From Collinsella sp. An307 (GTDB lineage: Bacteria > Actinomycetota > Coriobacteriia > Coriobacteriales > Coriobacteriaceae), in the NCBI RefSeq assembly GCF_002161805.1, contig NZ_NFIP01000002.1:62001-126000 (forward strand): a stretch of 64,000 nt of DNA. Reading direction: 5' to 3'. This document shows, piece by piece, positions 17,067 through 25,956 of this stretch (position 1 is its first letter; every line of letters begins with the position of its first letter). The translations under genes were made by a program, and so were the position numbers. The notes under the pieces were generated by a model. It saw only the letters and a program-made list of their open reading frames with translations, searched no databases and had not been told where the DNA came from.

Positions 17067-18130
17067 TGTGGGAAGCCGATGACTCGCGCGATCTGTTCGA
17101 TGACGCTCCGGCGCCTGCCGCGCGTGCTGTGCACGGCGACCGCTTCGTGACCGGCAACCTCACCTCCGACGATCTGGATGTGGAGCGTTCGCTTCGTCCT
17201 CAGAAGCTCGACGACTATTGTGGTCAGGATCACATCAAGCAGAGCCTGCGCATCCTCATCGAGGCGGCGCAGAGTCGTGGCGAGTGCCTCGATCACGTGA
17301 TCTTCTCGGGCCCTCCCGGCCTCGGTAAGACGACGCTCGCGACTGTGGTGGCAAACGAGCTCGGCGCCCAGATCAAGACGACCTCCGGCCCCGCCATCGA
17401 GCGCACGGGGGACCTCGCCGCCATCCTCACTAATCTCCAACCCGGTGACGTGCTTTTTATTGACGAGATTCATCGCCTGAACCGTTCGGTGGAGGAGATT
17501 CTCTATCCCGCGATGGAGGACTTCGCCCTCGATATCGTGATTGGCAAGGGTCCTGCCGCCCGTTCCATTAGGCTCGAAATCCCGCATTTCACCCTTGTGG
17601 GCGCGACGACGCGCTCGGGCATGCTCACGGGACCCTTGCGCGACCGTTTTGGCATCTCATTTAGGCTCGACTACTATGCGGTGCGCGACCTTGCACAGAT
17701 TGTTCTGCGTTCTGCATCCATCTTGGGGGTGGAGGTGGACGAGGAGTCCGCGATCGAGATTGCCTCGCGTTCGCGCGGCACGCCGCGTCTTGCCAACCGC
17801 CTGCTCAAGCGCGTGCGCGATTACGCACAGGTGCGCGGAACGGGATCGGTTGACCTCTCGATTGCGCGTGAGGCGCTGGAGTTCTTTGAGATCGACGAGC
17901 TCGGCCTCGATTGGATGGATATCCGCATCCTAGAGACGCTCGCCAAGACCTACCGCGGTCGCGCGGTCGGGCTCTCCACGCTCGCAAGCGCGGTCGGCGA
18001 GGATCCTGCGACGCTCGAGGATGTATATGAGCCGTACCTGTTGCAGCGCGGTCTTATCGTTCGCACGCCGCAGGGTAGGCAGGCAACGCTCGCCGCGCTC
18101 GAGCATCTGGGCGTGGAGGCCCCGGCGTAG
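17063..18130 (+). CDS. ruvB: Holliday junction helicase RuvB
   Basis: 355 residues. AAA+ motor with Walker [12 protein letters not shown], Walker [10 protein letters not shown], sensor 1 GATTRSGML and the C-terminal winged helix ([37 protein letters not shown]) that grips DNA. It drives branch migration with RuvA. The ATG overlaps the ruvA stop by four bases; a second in-frame ATG follows immediately. Last gene of the LexA-controlled ruvCAB operon. Confidence 0.97.
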   Translation: MMWEADDSRDLFDDAPAPAARAVHGDRFVTGNLTSDDLDVERSLRPQKLDDYCGQDHIKQSLRILIEAAQSRGECLDHVIFSGPPGLGKTTLATVVANELGAQIKTTSGPAIERTGDLAAILTNLQPGDVLFIDEIHRLNRSVEEILYPAMEDFALDIVIGKGPAARSIRLEIPHFTLVGATTRSGMLTGPLRDRFGISFRLDYYAVRDLAQIVLRSASILGVEVDEESAIEIASRSRGTPRLANRLLKRVRDYAQVRGTGSVDLSIAREALEFFEIDELGLDWMDIRILETLAKTYRGRAVGLSTLASAVGEDPATLEDVYEPYLLQRGLIVRTPQGRQATLAALEHLGVEAPA

Positions 18131-18245
18131 AGCCAAAGCCGCTATGGGCCAGATCGGCGTTGCCCGTGCAGCCCGCCTCGCCGCTGCCATCCATTTGAGC
18201 TACCATGGCTGAGAAACGGTTTCGAGACGACGGGAGGGATGGCCC

Positions 18246-19793
18246 ATGGCCTGCACCACCATTCTGATTGGCAAGGCGGCGAGCTTTGACGGCTCGACTA
18301 TCATCGCGCGCAATGAGGACTCACCGGGCGGACAGTTCGAGCCTAAAAAGATGCATGTCGTTTCGCCCGAAGAGCAGCCGCGTACCTACACGGCGACGGC
18401 GTCCCATGTGACCATCGAGCTTCCCGATAACCCCATGCGCTACATGTCGGTGCCTGACGCCTTGCCTGGCCACGGCATCTGGGCGGCTGCGGGTATCAAC
18501 GAGGCAAACGTCGCGATGACAGCGACCGAGACCATCACGAGCAACGAGCGTGTGCTTGGCGCAGACCCTCTGGTGGAGCTGCGTCCTGCGCGCGGACGTG
18601 AGGGCGAGGAGGGTTTTGAGCCCGAGGTGCCGGGCGGTATCGGCGAGGAGGACATGGTCACCCTCGTGCTGCCCTACATCAGAAGCGCCCGCGAGGGCGT
18701 CCAGCGCCTGGGCGAGCTGCTCGAGCGCTACGGCACCTACGAGATGAACGGCATCGCGTTTTCTGACGTGGACGAGATTTGGTGGCTCGAGACCGTCGGC
18801 GGTCACCACTGGATCGCCCGCCGCGTGCCGGACGACGCCTACGTGACCATGCCCAACCAGCTTGGCATCGACTCCTTCGACCTCGCTGACGCGGAGGGGG
18901 CGCATAAGGAGCATATGGCGAGCGCCGACCTGCGCAGCTGGATGGCCGCAAACCACCTCGATCTCACGCTCTCCTCGAGTAGTGTGGGCTTTGCGGCAAA
19001 GGCCTCTTCCGCCTCGCAGGTTACAGATGTCTTCAATCCGCGCGATGCTTTTGGCTCGCATTCGGACAGCGATCACGTCTACAACACCCCGCGCGCTTGG
19101 TATATGCAGCGCTGTCTCAACCCGAGCGATAGGTGGGACGGCCCTGCGGCCACGTTGCGCCCTGAGTCGGATAACATCCCCTGGTGCCGCGTGCCGGAGC
19201 GCAAGCTCACCATCGAGGATGTGAAGTACGTGCTCTCGGCCCATTACCAGGGCACGCCCTATGATCCGTACGGCAAGCTCGGCACCGATGCGACGCGTGG
19301 CCTCTACCGCCCCATCGGCATCAACCGCAACGGCCAGCTTGCGGTGCTGCAGATTCGCCCCGATAAGCCCGAGAGTTGCCGCGGCGTCCAGTGGATGGCG
19401 TTTGGCTCAAACGTCTTCAACGCGCTCGTGCCCTTCTACACCAACGTGGATGAGGCGCCGGCGTATCTGGAGAACACGACTGAGCGCGTGACGAGTGAGA
19501 GCTTCTACTGGGCAAACCGCTTGATCGCGGCACTCGCCGACGCTCGCTTCCGCGAGAACTCCGCCCATATCGAGCGCTACGCCGAAAAGGTGGGAGCGCT
19601 CGGCCATCAGATGCTTCGCGAGACCGACGCAGCCATTGCCGATCTGGAGGCTGAGGCCGCTCCGTACCTGCTCAAGGACGCCAACGAGCGGATGGCAAAG
19701 GATTTGAAGCGAGAGACCGAGAAGCTCCTCTCCAACGTACTGTTCACCACGAGCCTCTCGATGAAAAACGCCTTCGCCATGTCCGACAACTAA
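18246..19793 (+). CDS. C69-family dipeptidase
   Basis: 515 residues. MACTTILIGKAASFDGSTIIARNEDS places the N-terminal nucleophile Cys at position 3, exposed after removal of Met-Ala as usual for peptidase family C69 (PepD/acid ceramidase-like Ntn hydrolases). NEDS and DVDEIWWLETVGGHHWIARRVPDD are family blocks. No signal peptide, so it is cytosolic and probably releases amino acids from dipeptides. Ribosome site GGGAGGG. Not obviously linked to the genes on either side; 58 bp separates it from the phasin-like gene. Confidence 0.92.
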   Translation: MACTTILIGKAASFDGSTIIARNEDSPGGQFEPKKMHVVSPEEQPRTYTATASHVTIELPDNPMRYMSVPDALPGHGIWAAAGINEANVAMTATETITSNERVLGADPLVELRPARGREGEEGFEPEVPGGIGEEDMVTLVLPYIRSAREGVQRLGELLERYGTYEMNGIAFSDVDEIWWLETVGGHHWIARRVPDDAYVTMPNQLGIDSFDLADAEGAHKEHMASADLRSWMAANHLDLTLSSSSVGFAAKASSASQVTDVFNPRDAFGSHSDSDHVYNTPRAWYMQRCLNPSDRWDGPAATLRPESDNIPWCRVPERKLTIEDVKYVLSAHYQGTPYDPYGKLGTDATRGLYRPIGINRNGQLAVLQIRPDKPESCRGVQWMAFGSNVFNALVPFYTNVDEAPAYLENTTERVTSESFYWANRLIAALADARFRENSAHIERYAEKVGALGHQMLRETDAAIADLEAEAAPYLLKDANERMAKDLKRETEKLLSNVLFTTSLSMKNAFAMSDN

Positions 19794-19851
19794 GATGGCG
19801 GGCAAGCGGGTAGAAGAAGGGCGAGTTTGTTGCCGTAAGAAAGGTGAGACC

Positions 19852-20298
19852 ATGGCTCAGAAGTTCGAGGACATCGTAAACAACATGGTTAACGTCGGCC
19901 TCGGCGTGGCCGCCACGGCAGCCGAGAAGGGCAAGGAGGTCTTCGACGACCTTGCCGCCAAGGGCTCCGAGGTGCGCAACGACGCCGCCCAGAGCGACTT
20001 TGGAAAGTCCATGGCCGATATCTTCCAGCAGGCGGGCGGCGCCTTCTCCGAGGCGACCGATCGTTTGAGCGCACAGGGCGCCACCGTTGCCGAGCGCATC
20101 TTGGATGAGCTCATCATGGCCCGCGTGCGCCCCATGACCAAGACGGAGCGCATCGACTTTCTCGCCCACGTACGCGACCTGGTGGATTCTGCCGACAACG
20201 CGACCGTGACCGTCGAGGTGGAGGTCGACGAGCCCGCCGACAAGGCAGCTTCCGAGACGGCCGCCGCAGACACGGACGCCGAGAGCACGGAAGCGTAA
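19852..20298 (+). CDS. Phasin-like amphipathic helical protein
   Basis: 148 residues, mostly predicted helix with heptad-like alanine and small-residue spacing, a DIVNNMVNVGLGVAATAAEKGKEVFDDL start and an acidic alanine-rich tail. This is the pattern of PhaF/phasin-family proteins. The ATG at 19852 has AAAGGTGAG upstream; an in-frame ATG at 19795 lacks a site. It lies six bases before a UbiB-type kinase whose start has no clear ribosome site, so the two are co-translated. There is no polyhydroxyalkanoate gene here, so a lipid- or membrane-associated helper of the kinase is more likely than granule coating. Confidence 0.7.
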   Translation: MAQKFEDIVNNMVNVGLGVAATAAEKGKEVFDDLAAKGSEVRNDAAQSDFGKSMADIFQQAGGAFSEATDRLSAQGATVAERILDELIMARVRPMTKTERIDFLAHVRDLVDSADNATVTVEVEVDEPADKAASETAAADTDAESTEA

Positions 20299-20304
20299 CG
20301 CATC

Positions 20305-22092
20305 GTGGCAAAAGACACAGGGCTCACAGACAATCCAGCAGCGCATGAGCCTCTCGTTCCCGAGGAACCGGAGTTCGAGCAGGGCATGGGCGAAGAGGAG
20401 GCGGTGCCGAGCCGCACGGCGCGCCGTCGCGAGCGCGCCGTCGACACGGTTCCCGCTGAGCCCGAGGTCATGGCGGATGCCGAGAAGTACCAGCTGACGC
20501 CGGTCGGCCGGCGCCGCCGCATCGCCACTATCTTCCACATCGCACGCAAGTACGAGGTCTGGAACAACATCACGCCGGTGCGCCTGCGTTGCATGCTCGA
20601 GGAGCTCGGTCCGATGTTCGTCAAGATGGGGCAGATTCTCGCCAACCGCTCCGAGATCCTGCCCCAGCGCTTCTGCGACGAGCTCCGTCGCCTGCGCACC
20701 GAGGTGGACCCCGTGCCGTACAAGGTGGTGCTCGAGTGCCTTGAGGCGGAGTACGGCCAGAAGCTGGGCGAGATCTTCGACGCGGTCGACCCCAACCCCT
20801 TGGGCAGCGCTTCGCTTGCCCAGGTGCACCGGGCGCGCCTCATTACCGGCGAGGACGTTGCCATCAAGGTCCAGCGCCCCGGCGCTCAGCAGGTCATGGC
20901 GCAGGACATCGATATCATGCGCTCGCTTGTGCGCCATATCTCACGCTTCGTGAAGACCGATCAGTTCATCGACTTGCGTGATGTGGTGGAGGAGCTCTGG
21001 CAGTCCTTCCGCGAGGTGACGAACTTCCTCATGGAGGCTCGCAACCTCGACGAGTTCTACGCGTACCACGTCTCAACGCCCGGCGTCTCGTGCCCGCGCT
21101 CCTATCTGGACCTCTGCACCGAGCACGTCGTGGTGATGGACTACGTGGACGGCATTTCGATTGCTGACCCCGAGGCGCTCGTCGCCGCTGGATACGACCT
21201 CGAAGAGGTAGGTGCGCGCATCGTCGACGACTATGCGACGCAGGTCCTCGATCACGGTTTCTTCCATGCCGACCCGCATGCCGGCAACATCATCCTGCGT
21301 GACGGTGTTATCTACTTCATCGACCTTGGCATGGTGGGGCGCATGTCGACGCACGACCGCAGGCTCGTGAAAGACATCGTCTTTTCCGTTGCAGAGGACG
21401 ACGTGCCTAAGCTCAAGGACTCGCTCATGCGCTTCGCGGTAACGCGTGGCAACTCCTCCGAAATCGATCATACGGCGTTCCTCTCTGACCTTGACTTTAT
21501 CGTCCAGGATTTCGGCAGCCTCGATCTGCGCGATCTGGACATAGGCAAGTTTTTGACCTCGCTTATCAATCTCACGAGGAAAAACAACGTCGAGCTGCCG
21601 AGCGTGGTTACTATGTTCGCGCGCGGCATGGTGACGCTCGAGGGGCTGCTCACCGAGTACATGCCCGACGTCAACATGATCGAGATCATCACCGCGCACA
21701 TCCAAAACGAGAAGAGTTCCTACACTCGGGCGCGCGAGATGGCGGGCGACCTCGCTCGCAGCTCTGCCCGTGCTGCCAAGGGGACACTCGAGGCGGCCGA
21801 GCACATCGGCCTTGCGTCGCGCATGCTCACGCGCGGGCAGCTCAAGTTCAACACCGAGGTCATCGGCTCCGAAGAGGTCCTCAAGCGCGTGGGCGGCATC
21901 GTGGACCGCATGTCGATGTCGATCGTTATCGCGGGTCTCTTCATCGGTTCGTCGGTTGTGTACTACGCAAAAATCGAGCCGGTTATCATGGGCATCCCCG
22001 TCATCGGCTTTTTGGGCTACACCTCGGCGCTCGTGCTCGCTCTCATGCTCGGTCGTGAGATTTGGCGCAACAGCCACGGCAAACGACGGTAG
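20305..22092 (+). CDS. ABC1/AarF/UbiB-family atypical kinase
   Basis: 595 residues. Diagnostic motifs are KMGQ (residues 107-110) with ILANRSEILPQRFCDELRRLRTEVDPVP, GSASLAQVHRARL (the alanine-rich nucleotide loop), EDVAIKVQRPG (lysine), and HADPHAGNIILRDGVIYFIDLGMVG (catalytic and metal-binding Asp). Two membrane helices end the protein (near 540-590), typical of UbiB. In quinone-making bacteria the family supports ubiquinone synthesis and lipid trafficking; here the role is open. It starts with GTG six bases after the phasin-like gene and depends on that gene for translation. Confidence 0.9.
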   Translation: MAKDTGLTDNPAAHEPLVPEEPEFEQGMGEEEAVPSRTARRRERAVDTVPAEPEVMADAEKYQLTPVGRRRRIATIFHIARKYEVWNNITPVRLRCMLEELGPMFVKMGQILANRSEILPQRFCDELRRLRTEVDPVPYKVVLECLEAEYGQKLGEIFDAVDPNPLGSASLAQVHRARLITGEDVAIKVQRPGAQQVMAQDIDIMRSLVRHISRFVKTDQFIDLRDVVEELWQSFREVTNFLMEARNLDEFYAYHVSTPGVSCPRSYLDLCTEHVVVMDYVDGISIADPEALVAAGYDLEEVGARIVDDYATQVLDHGFFHADPHAGNIILRDGVIYFIDLGMVGRMSTHDRRLVKDIVFSVAEDDVPKLKDSLMRFAVTRGNSSEIDHTAFLSDLDFIVQDFGSLDLRDLDIGKFLTSLINLTRKNNVELPSVVTMFARGMVTLEGLLTEYMPDVNMIEIITAHIQNEKSSYTRAREMAGDLARSSARAAKGTLEAAEHIGLASRMLTRGQLKFNTEVIGSEEVLKRVGGIVDRMSMSIVIAGLFIGSSVVYYAKIEPVIMGIPVIGFLGYTSALVLALMLGREIWRNSHGKRR

Positions 22093-22360
22093 TGTGACGC
22101 GTCCGATGCGTCATCCCTTGCCGCGCCGCGCCGTGCCGCGGGCGTGGTGCAGTTCATGCAAAATGTGGGGTAGTGAACCCGGATAAACGCTTCATGCAGA
22201 AATCGAGGTAGTGAACCCGAAAAGGCGCTATTCGGCGCCCTTCCCGGTGTTGGGTTCACTGCCTCTATTATTGCAGGCCCTCTACCGGCGATTCTTTAGC
22301 CGCCTTTTTCTCGGGTTCACCACCCGGGTTCACTACCTCAATTCTTGCAAAATCGCGACG
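22093..22360. repeat. Cluster of four short repeats in head-to-head arrangement
   Basis: Two direct copies of a unit TTCATGCA-(A/G)AA-n-GAGGTAGTGAACCCG-like lie at 22153-22182 and 22191-22219. Two copies in the opposite orientation follow at 22252-22276 and 22325-22349, with an extra half-copy CGGGTTCAC at 22312-22320. The common core is GGTAGTGAACCC. Between them are an AGGCGC/GCGCC hairpin and CGGC/GCCG followed by TTTTTC (22287-22310), which may end the UbiB transcript. No gene is visible. The layout resembles REP-type or MITE-like palindromic elements. Confidence 0.7.
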
Positions 22361-22978
22361 CTAGCGCTCAAGTGCACCGGGTTCGGCCACGTTGACGATG
22401 CTCGTGTTGGCAAACGTTTGCGTAGCCTGATCGTAGTCAAAGGTGAGGATGCAGCAGTTGGCGAGCTTCACGTCCTGGTCGCAGCGGGCGTAGGGCTCCA
22501 TGGTGGTCTTGAAGAGCGTGATAATCGACCCATGCGCGACGGCGAGCGCGTCTCCGCCCGCCGCCTCGTCCATAAGGCGACGCAAGGCGTCCACCACGCG
22601 TTCGCGGGCGCTCTCCTCGGAATCACCGCCACACGAGACGAGCGCGTTGCCCGGTACCCAGGGGCTGACGGGGAACTCGTCCATGGGTCTTCCCTCGTAG
22701 ACGCCGTAGCAGCGCTCCATAAGGCCGTCCTCATCGGTGCGAGGGAGCAGCTCGAAGCTGGGGTTCTCTTCGATCACGATATCGAGCGTGCGACGTGCGC
22801 GGCCGAGGGGCGAGGTGGCGAGGCGCACGGGGCGCACGCCATGCTCTCGGTACCATGCGGCGGCGCGGCGCGCCTGCGTTTCGCCGAGTGCGGTGAGAGG
22901 GGAGTCGCAGCGACCCTGCACGAGCTTGCGCACGTTGAACTCGGTCTGACCGTGACGCATAAGATAAAGGGTTGCCAC
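22361..22978 (-). CDS. Histidine phosphatase family protein (phosphoglycerate mutase-like)
   Basis: 205 residues. LYLMRHGQTEFN carries the phosphorylated His of the RHG motif; TSPLGRARRTLDIV, the acid/base Glu in GLMERCYGVYEG, and AVAHGSIITLF (second His) complete the active site. It could be a broad phosphatase, a cobalamin-pathway CobC or a true GpmB-like enzyme; the sequence does not decide. It starts with GTG at 22978 behind GGGGAGG and lies 12 bp after the acetyltransferase gene, forming a two-gene operon. Confidence 0.9.
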   Translation of the reverse strand: MATLYLMRHGQTEFNVRKLVQGRCDSPLTALGETQARRAAAWYREHGVRPVRLATSPLGRARRTLDIVIEENPSFELLPRTDEDGLMERCYGVYEGRPMDEFPVSPWVPGNALVSCGGDSEESARERVVDALRRLMDEAAGGDALAVAHGSIITLFKTTMEPYARCDQDVKLANCCILTFDYDQATQTFANTSIVNVAEPGALER

Positions 22979-22990
22979 GCGATGCCTCCC

Positions 22991-23530
22991 CTAGACGAGC
23001 TTCTCGTATGCGACGCGCTCCGGATCGGGGTCGTCGCGGATGAGTCTGATGGTACCGCATTCGCTGAAGCCCATGCGCTCGAGAAGGCGGCGCATTGGGG
23101 CGTTGCCGGGGTGCGTGTCCGCGCGCACACTCTCTGCGCCGTGCTCCTGTGCGATGTGCTCCGCCTCGCGGAAAAGCGCGCTCATGACGCCGCGGCGTGC
23201 AGCAGCGCGACGGACGGCGGTGCGATGGATGGTCCCGTAGCGAGCGCTTGCGCTGGTACTCTCGGTAAGCCAGGCACCCTCGATCGCGTCGTAGGTTTCA
23301 TCGCCGTCGAAGGACAGGGAGATGGTGCCGAGTACTTCGCCCGTGCCGTCCTCGGCAACGTAGCAGGAGCCTGCCGCGATGTCGTTCGCGACATCGGCGC
23401 GACTGGGATAGGCAGCGCTTTGCCACTGGGATATGCCGAGCTCGGCAATGGCGGCCTTGCCTTCGAGCAGGACCTCTTCGACAGCGGCGATGTCCGCATC
23501 GGTCGCGCGGCGAATCGAAAGTTCGGACAT
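22991..23530 (-). CDS. GNAT-family N-acetyltransferase
   Basis: 179 residues. MSELSIRRATDADIAAVEEVL opens the GNAT fold; the acetyl-CoA loop region is RTAVRRAAARRGVMSALFREAE with the following ADTHPGNAPMRRLLERMGFSECG, the usual C-terminal motif B. The start at 23530 follows CCAAGGAGGTACC. The acceptor substrate is unknown. TATAGT on the minus strand (about 23616) is a probable -10. The phosphatase gene follows 12 bp downstream. Confidence 0.88.
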   Translation of the reverse strand: MSELSIRRATDADIAAVEEVLLEGKAAIAELGISQWQSAAYPSRADVANDIAAGSCYVAEDGTGEVLGTISLSFDGDETYDAIEGAWLTESTSASARYGTIHRTAVRRAAARRGVMSALFREAEHIAQEHGAESVRADTHPGNAPMRRLLERMGFSECGTIRLIRDDPDPERVAYEKLV

Positions 23531-23658
23531 GGGCGGTACCTCCTTGGTCGGATAGACGACGAAGCGCCCCGCATCGGCGCCGGGTAGGTTTCGGCAAAGC
23601 GGGGCGAACCCAGCAACTATACCCCAACAGATGCAGGGTTTATTCATGGGAGCATAAG

Positions 23659-23688
23659 GGAACAGCCGCCCTGCACGGCGGCTGTTCC
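23659..23688. repeat. Strong 12-bp inverted repeat downstream of the MetRS-like gene
   Basis: GGAACAGCCGCC (23659-23670), loop CTGCAC, GGCGGCTGTTCC (23677-23688), a perfect stem. GGGC-TTC-GCCC and GCGCGC-TTTA-GCGCG hairpins follow towards 23740. No U-run flanks the main stem on either strand, so it is either a Rho-assisted terminator for the minus-strand synthetase gene or a leader structure of the acetyltransferase operon. Confidence 0.6.
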
Positions 23689-23757
23689 AGACGGGCTTCG
23701 CCCGCATGCCACTAAACAGGAGGCGCGCTTTAGCGCGGTCCCGGTAGAGAGGCGTTT

Positions 23758-25818
23758 TTACGCCTTATACGCGAAGAAGTCAAAGCGTGGGGGCAGCATC
23801 TTCACGCGATGGGTACCCGGCTCCTCGCCGAGGGCGCGCACGAGCTCGTCGGTCGTATCGAAGATATGCTCCCAGCTGAAGAAGACGTCGCTGTCGATGG
23901 CAAAGTACTCGCAGATGAGCTCGCAGCCGCGGGGGACGGTCGCGTGCATGAGGACGGTCGCCACGCGCAGCTCCGCAAAGGCATCGACGAGGGCCTGGTG
24001 CATGAGGGCGTCGCCGGCGGCCTGGTCCTCTTTCTGCGCCGCCTTGGCAGCCTTGCTCGCATCACTCCAGCGCTTGTTGGCAGCGCGGAGATAGGCGTCA
24101 CAGACACCGAGCGCGTGATGGAACTCAAAGCGGTGGACGTCCTGCTCAAAGGCGAGAATCGCCTGCTCTGCCGCCTCAACAACGGCGGGGGAGGCGTCGC
24201 CTGCGGGAATGCAGCCCGTTCGGACCGAGCTCGGGTCGCCCTCTTTTTCTGCCACGCCATAGAAGCACGAGCGCGCCAGGCGGTTGAAGACGCCCGTGAG
24301 CAGCGCCCCCTCCTTCAGAACAGGGTCGATCACGCGCTTGTCGTCGCGTGCCAGAAGCGGCGTGCCGTCGGGGTTCTTGCCGGTCTCGCGCGTGTCGTAG
24401 GCCTTGGGCGAGAAGCTCACCGGCTTCTCACCGAGTCCGAGCGACAGGAAGTGGGCGCGCAGCTGCTCGGCGTCGTAGTGCTCGAGGAGTTCCGATGCGG
24501 GCGGCGGCGGGGTTTTGCTCGAGGAGCTCGCCTTCTTACCCATGTAGAGGACGTGGTAGTTGGCGACGAGTGTCGACTGACGCATGCCACAGCCGAGTGC
24601 TTCCCACAGCGCCGTCTGGGCGACGCCGTAGAAATAGATGTTGTCCTGCCCGATGAACTGGTAGGCGTGCGAATCCTCGCTGCACCACCAGTCGTGCCAG
24701 TCCGTGCTCGCATAGCGTCCCTCGGGCGCCTCGGCGAGTGCGGTGCGGGTGAAGCTGATGGGCGCCCAGAGGCTCTCGGGCCATACCCAGCAGGTGAGGC
24801 CCGAGCAGCCGCAGGTATCGGGCACCGGCACGCCCCAGTCGATGTTGCCGGTGATGCGGAAGGGGACGAGCGCCTTGCCGGAGCGGAAGCGCACGCCGCC
24901 CGCGGAGAGCACCCCGTGCGCCTCGTCGCGCTCGCGCCAAGAGGGGAACACGACGGTGAAGGAGCTCTTGTTGCCCTCGGGCTCCACCACGGTGTGGGCG
25001 GGAAGCTTGGCCTCGACGGCGTCAAATGCCTCGCGGAACTTGTTCTGGATGAAGAGGACGGGCTCGCCGAGCCACTCCTCCATGGTCTTTACCACCACGG
25101 GGCGCACCGTGTCGTCCGCCTCCAGCTCTGCGGTGTAGGAGCGCAGGTAGTCAAGGTAGGCGGGAAGGTCAAAGTAGAGGTTGTCGACGGGGCGGAGCTC
25201 CGGCGTCTCACCGGTCAGGGCGGAGACGGGGGCGATGAGCTCCTCCGGCTCAAACTGATGGCCCAGGTCGCACTCGTCGGCGTACGCCTTCTCGGACTTG
25301 CAGCCCTGGATGGGGCAGTGACCGAGCACCTGGCGGCCGTTTAGGAACTGTCCCGCCTTGGCGTCGTAAAACTGGAGCGTAGAGCGTTTCTCGAGCACGC
25401 CGGCATCGCGGAGGCGAGCAATGACCTCGGCCGTTATCTGCTCATGCACGCTTGCCGCGGGCGCAAGGGCGCTGCCGCCAAAGAAGTCGCAGTCCACGTC
25501 GTAGCCCTCGAGCGTCGAGGTTTGCTTATCGTGGTTGGCCCGCACGTAATCGGAGATGGTGCCGCAGCAAGTGCCTTCTTCGGTGAGCTTGCGGTAGCTC
25601 TCCATAATGGGGGAGCCAAAGCAGTCGGTGCCCGAGACAAAGAGCACGTTCTTCTCGCCGATGCGATCGCGGAGGAACCGCGCAAAGAAGTCGGCCGGAA
25701 TGAAGACGCCGCCCACGTGGCCGAAGTGCAGGTTCTTGTTGCCATAAGGCATGCCGGCGGTGACGACGGCGCGGTGTGGCCAGACGGGACGCGTGTCTTT
25801 GGTGAGGTGAGGGGCCAT
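23758..25818 (-). CDS. Divergent methionyl-tRNA synthetase-like class I aminoacyl-tRNA synthetase
   Basis: 686 residues, with the MetRS layout: HxGH motif LHFGHVGG (31-37) after TAGMPYGNKN, FVSGTDCFGSPIM, a zinc knuckle CPIQGC..CDLGH, FRITGNIDWGVPVP and a helical anticodon-binding C-terminus. The KMSKS loop reads GKKASSSSKTPPP, keeping lysines and serines but not the usual sequence. The anticodon-recognition aromatic pattern is hard to place. It may be the cell's only MetRS in divergent form or a second, specialised copy. The start at 25818 follows AAGGAG; a much longer open frame upstream has no ribosome site. Confidence 0.75.
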   Translation of the reverse strand: MAPHLTKDTRPVWPHRAVVTAGMPYGNKNLHFGHVGGVFIPADFFARFLRDRIGEKNVLFVSGTDCFGSPIMESYRKLTEEGTCCGTISDYVRANHDKQTSTLEGYDVDCDFFGGSALAPAASVHEQITAEVIARLRDAGVLEKRSTLQFYDAKAGQFLNGRQVLGHCPIQGCKSEKAYADECDLGHQFEPEELIAPVSALTGETPELRPVDNLYFDLPAYLDYLRSYTAELEADDTVRPVVVKTMEEWLGEPVLFIQNKFREAFDAVEAKLPAHTVVEPEGNKSSFTVVFPSWRERDEAHGVLSAGGVRFRSGKALVPFRITGNIDWGVPVPDTCGCSGLTCWVWPESLWAPISFTRTALAEAPEGRYASTDWHDWWCSEDSHAYQFIGQDNIYFYGVAQTALWEALGCGMRQSTLVANYHVLYMGKKASSSSKTPPPPASELLEHYDAEQLRAHFLSLGLGEKPVSFSPKAYDTRETGKNPDGTPLLARDDKRVIDPVLKEGALLTGVFNRLARSCFYGVAEKEGDPSSVRTGCIPAGDASPAVVEAAEQAILAFEQDVHRFEFHHALGVCDAYLRAANKRWSDASKAAKAAQKEDQAAGDALMHQALVDAFAELRVATVLMHATVPRGCELICEYFAIDSDVFFSWEHIFDTTDELVRALGEEPGTHRVKMLPPRFDFFAYKA

Positions 25819-25956
25819 ACGATGAAACTCCTTGGATGCGGAGGGTCGGGATTTCCGGTGGCGGGGGTTTGCGCGCGAGCAACGCTCGCAGGCGCCAGCC
25901 CGCCGTCGCCCCACATTATCGCACAGCTCGCCGCTTGCGCGTGTACACTGGTGGAC

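Noticed and set aside
22153-22349. CRISPR array
   Set aside because: The repeats are only four, differ from one another, occur in both orientations and have no constant-length spacers; no cas gene is in the window.
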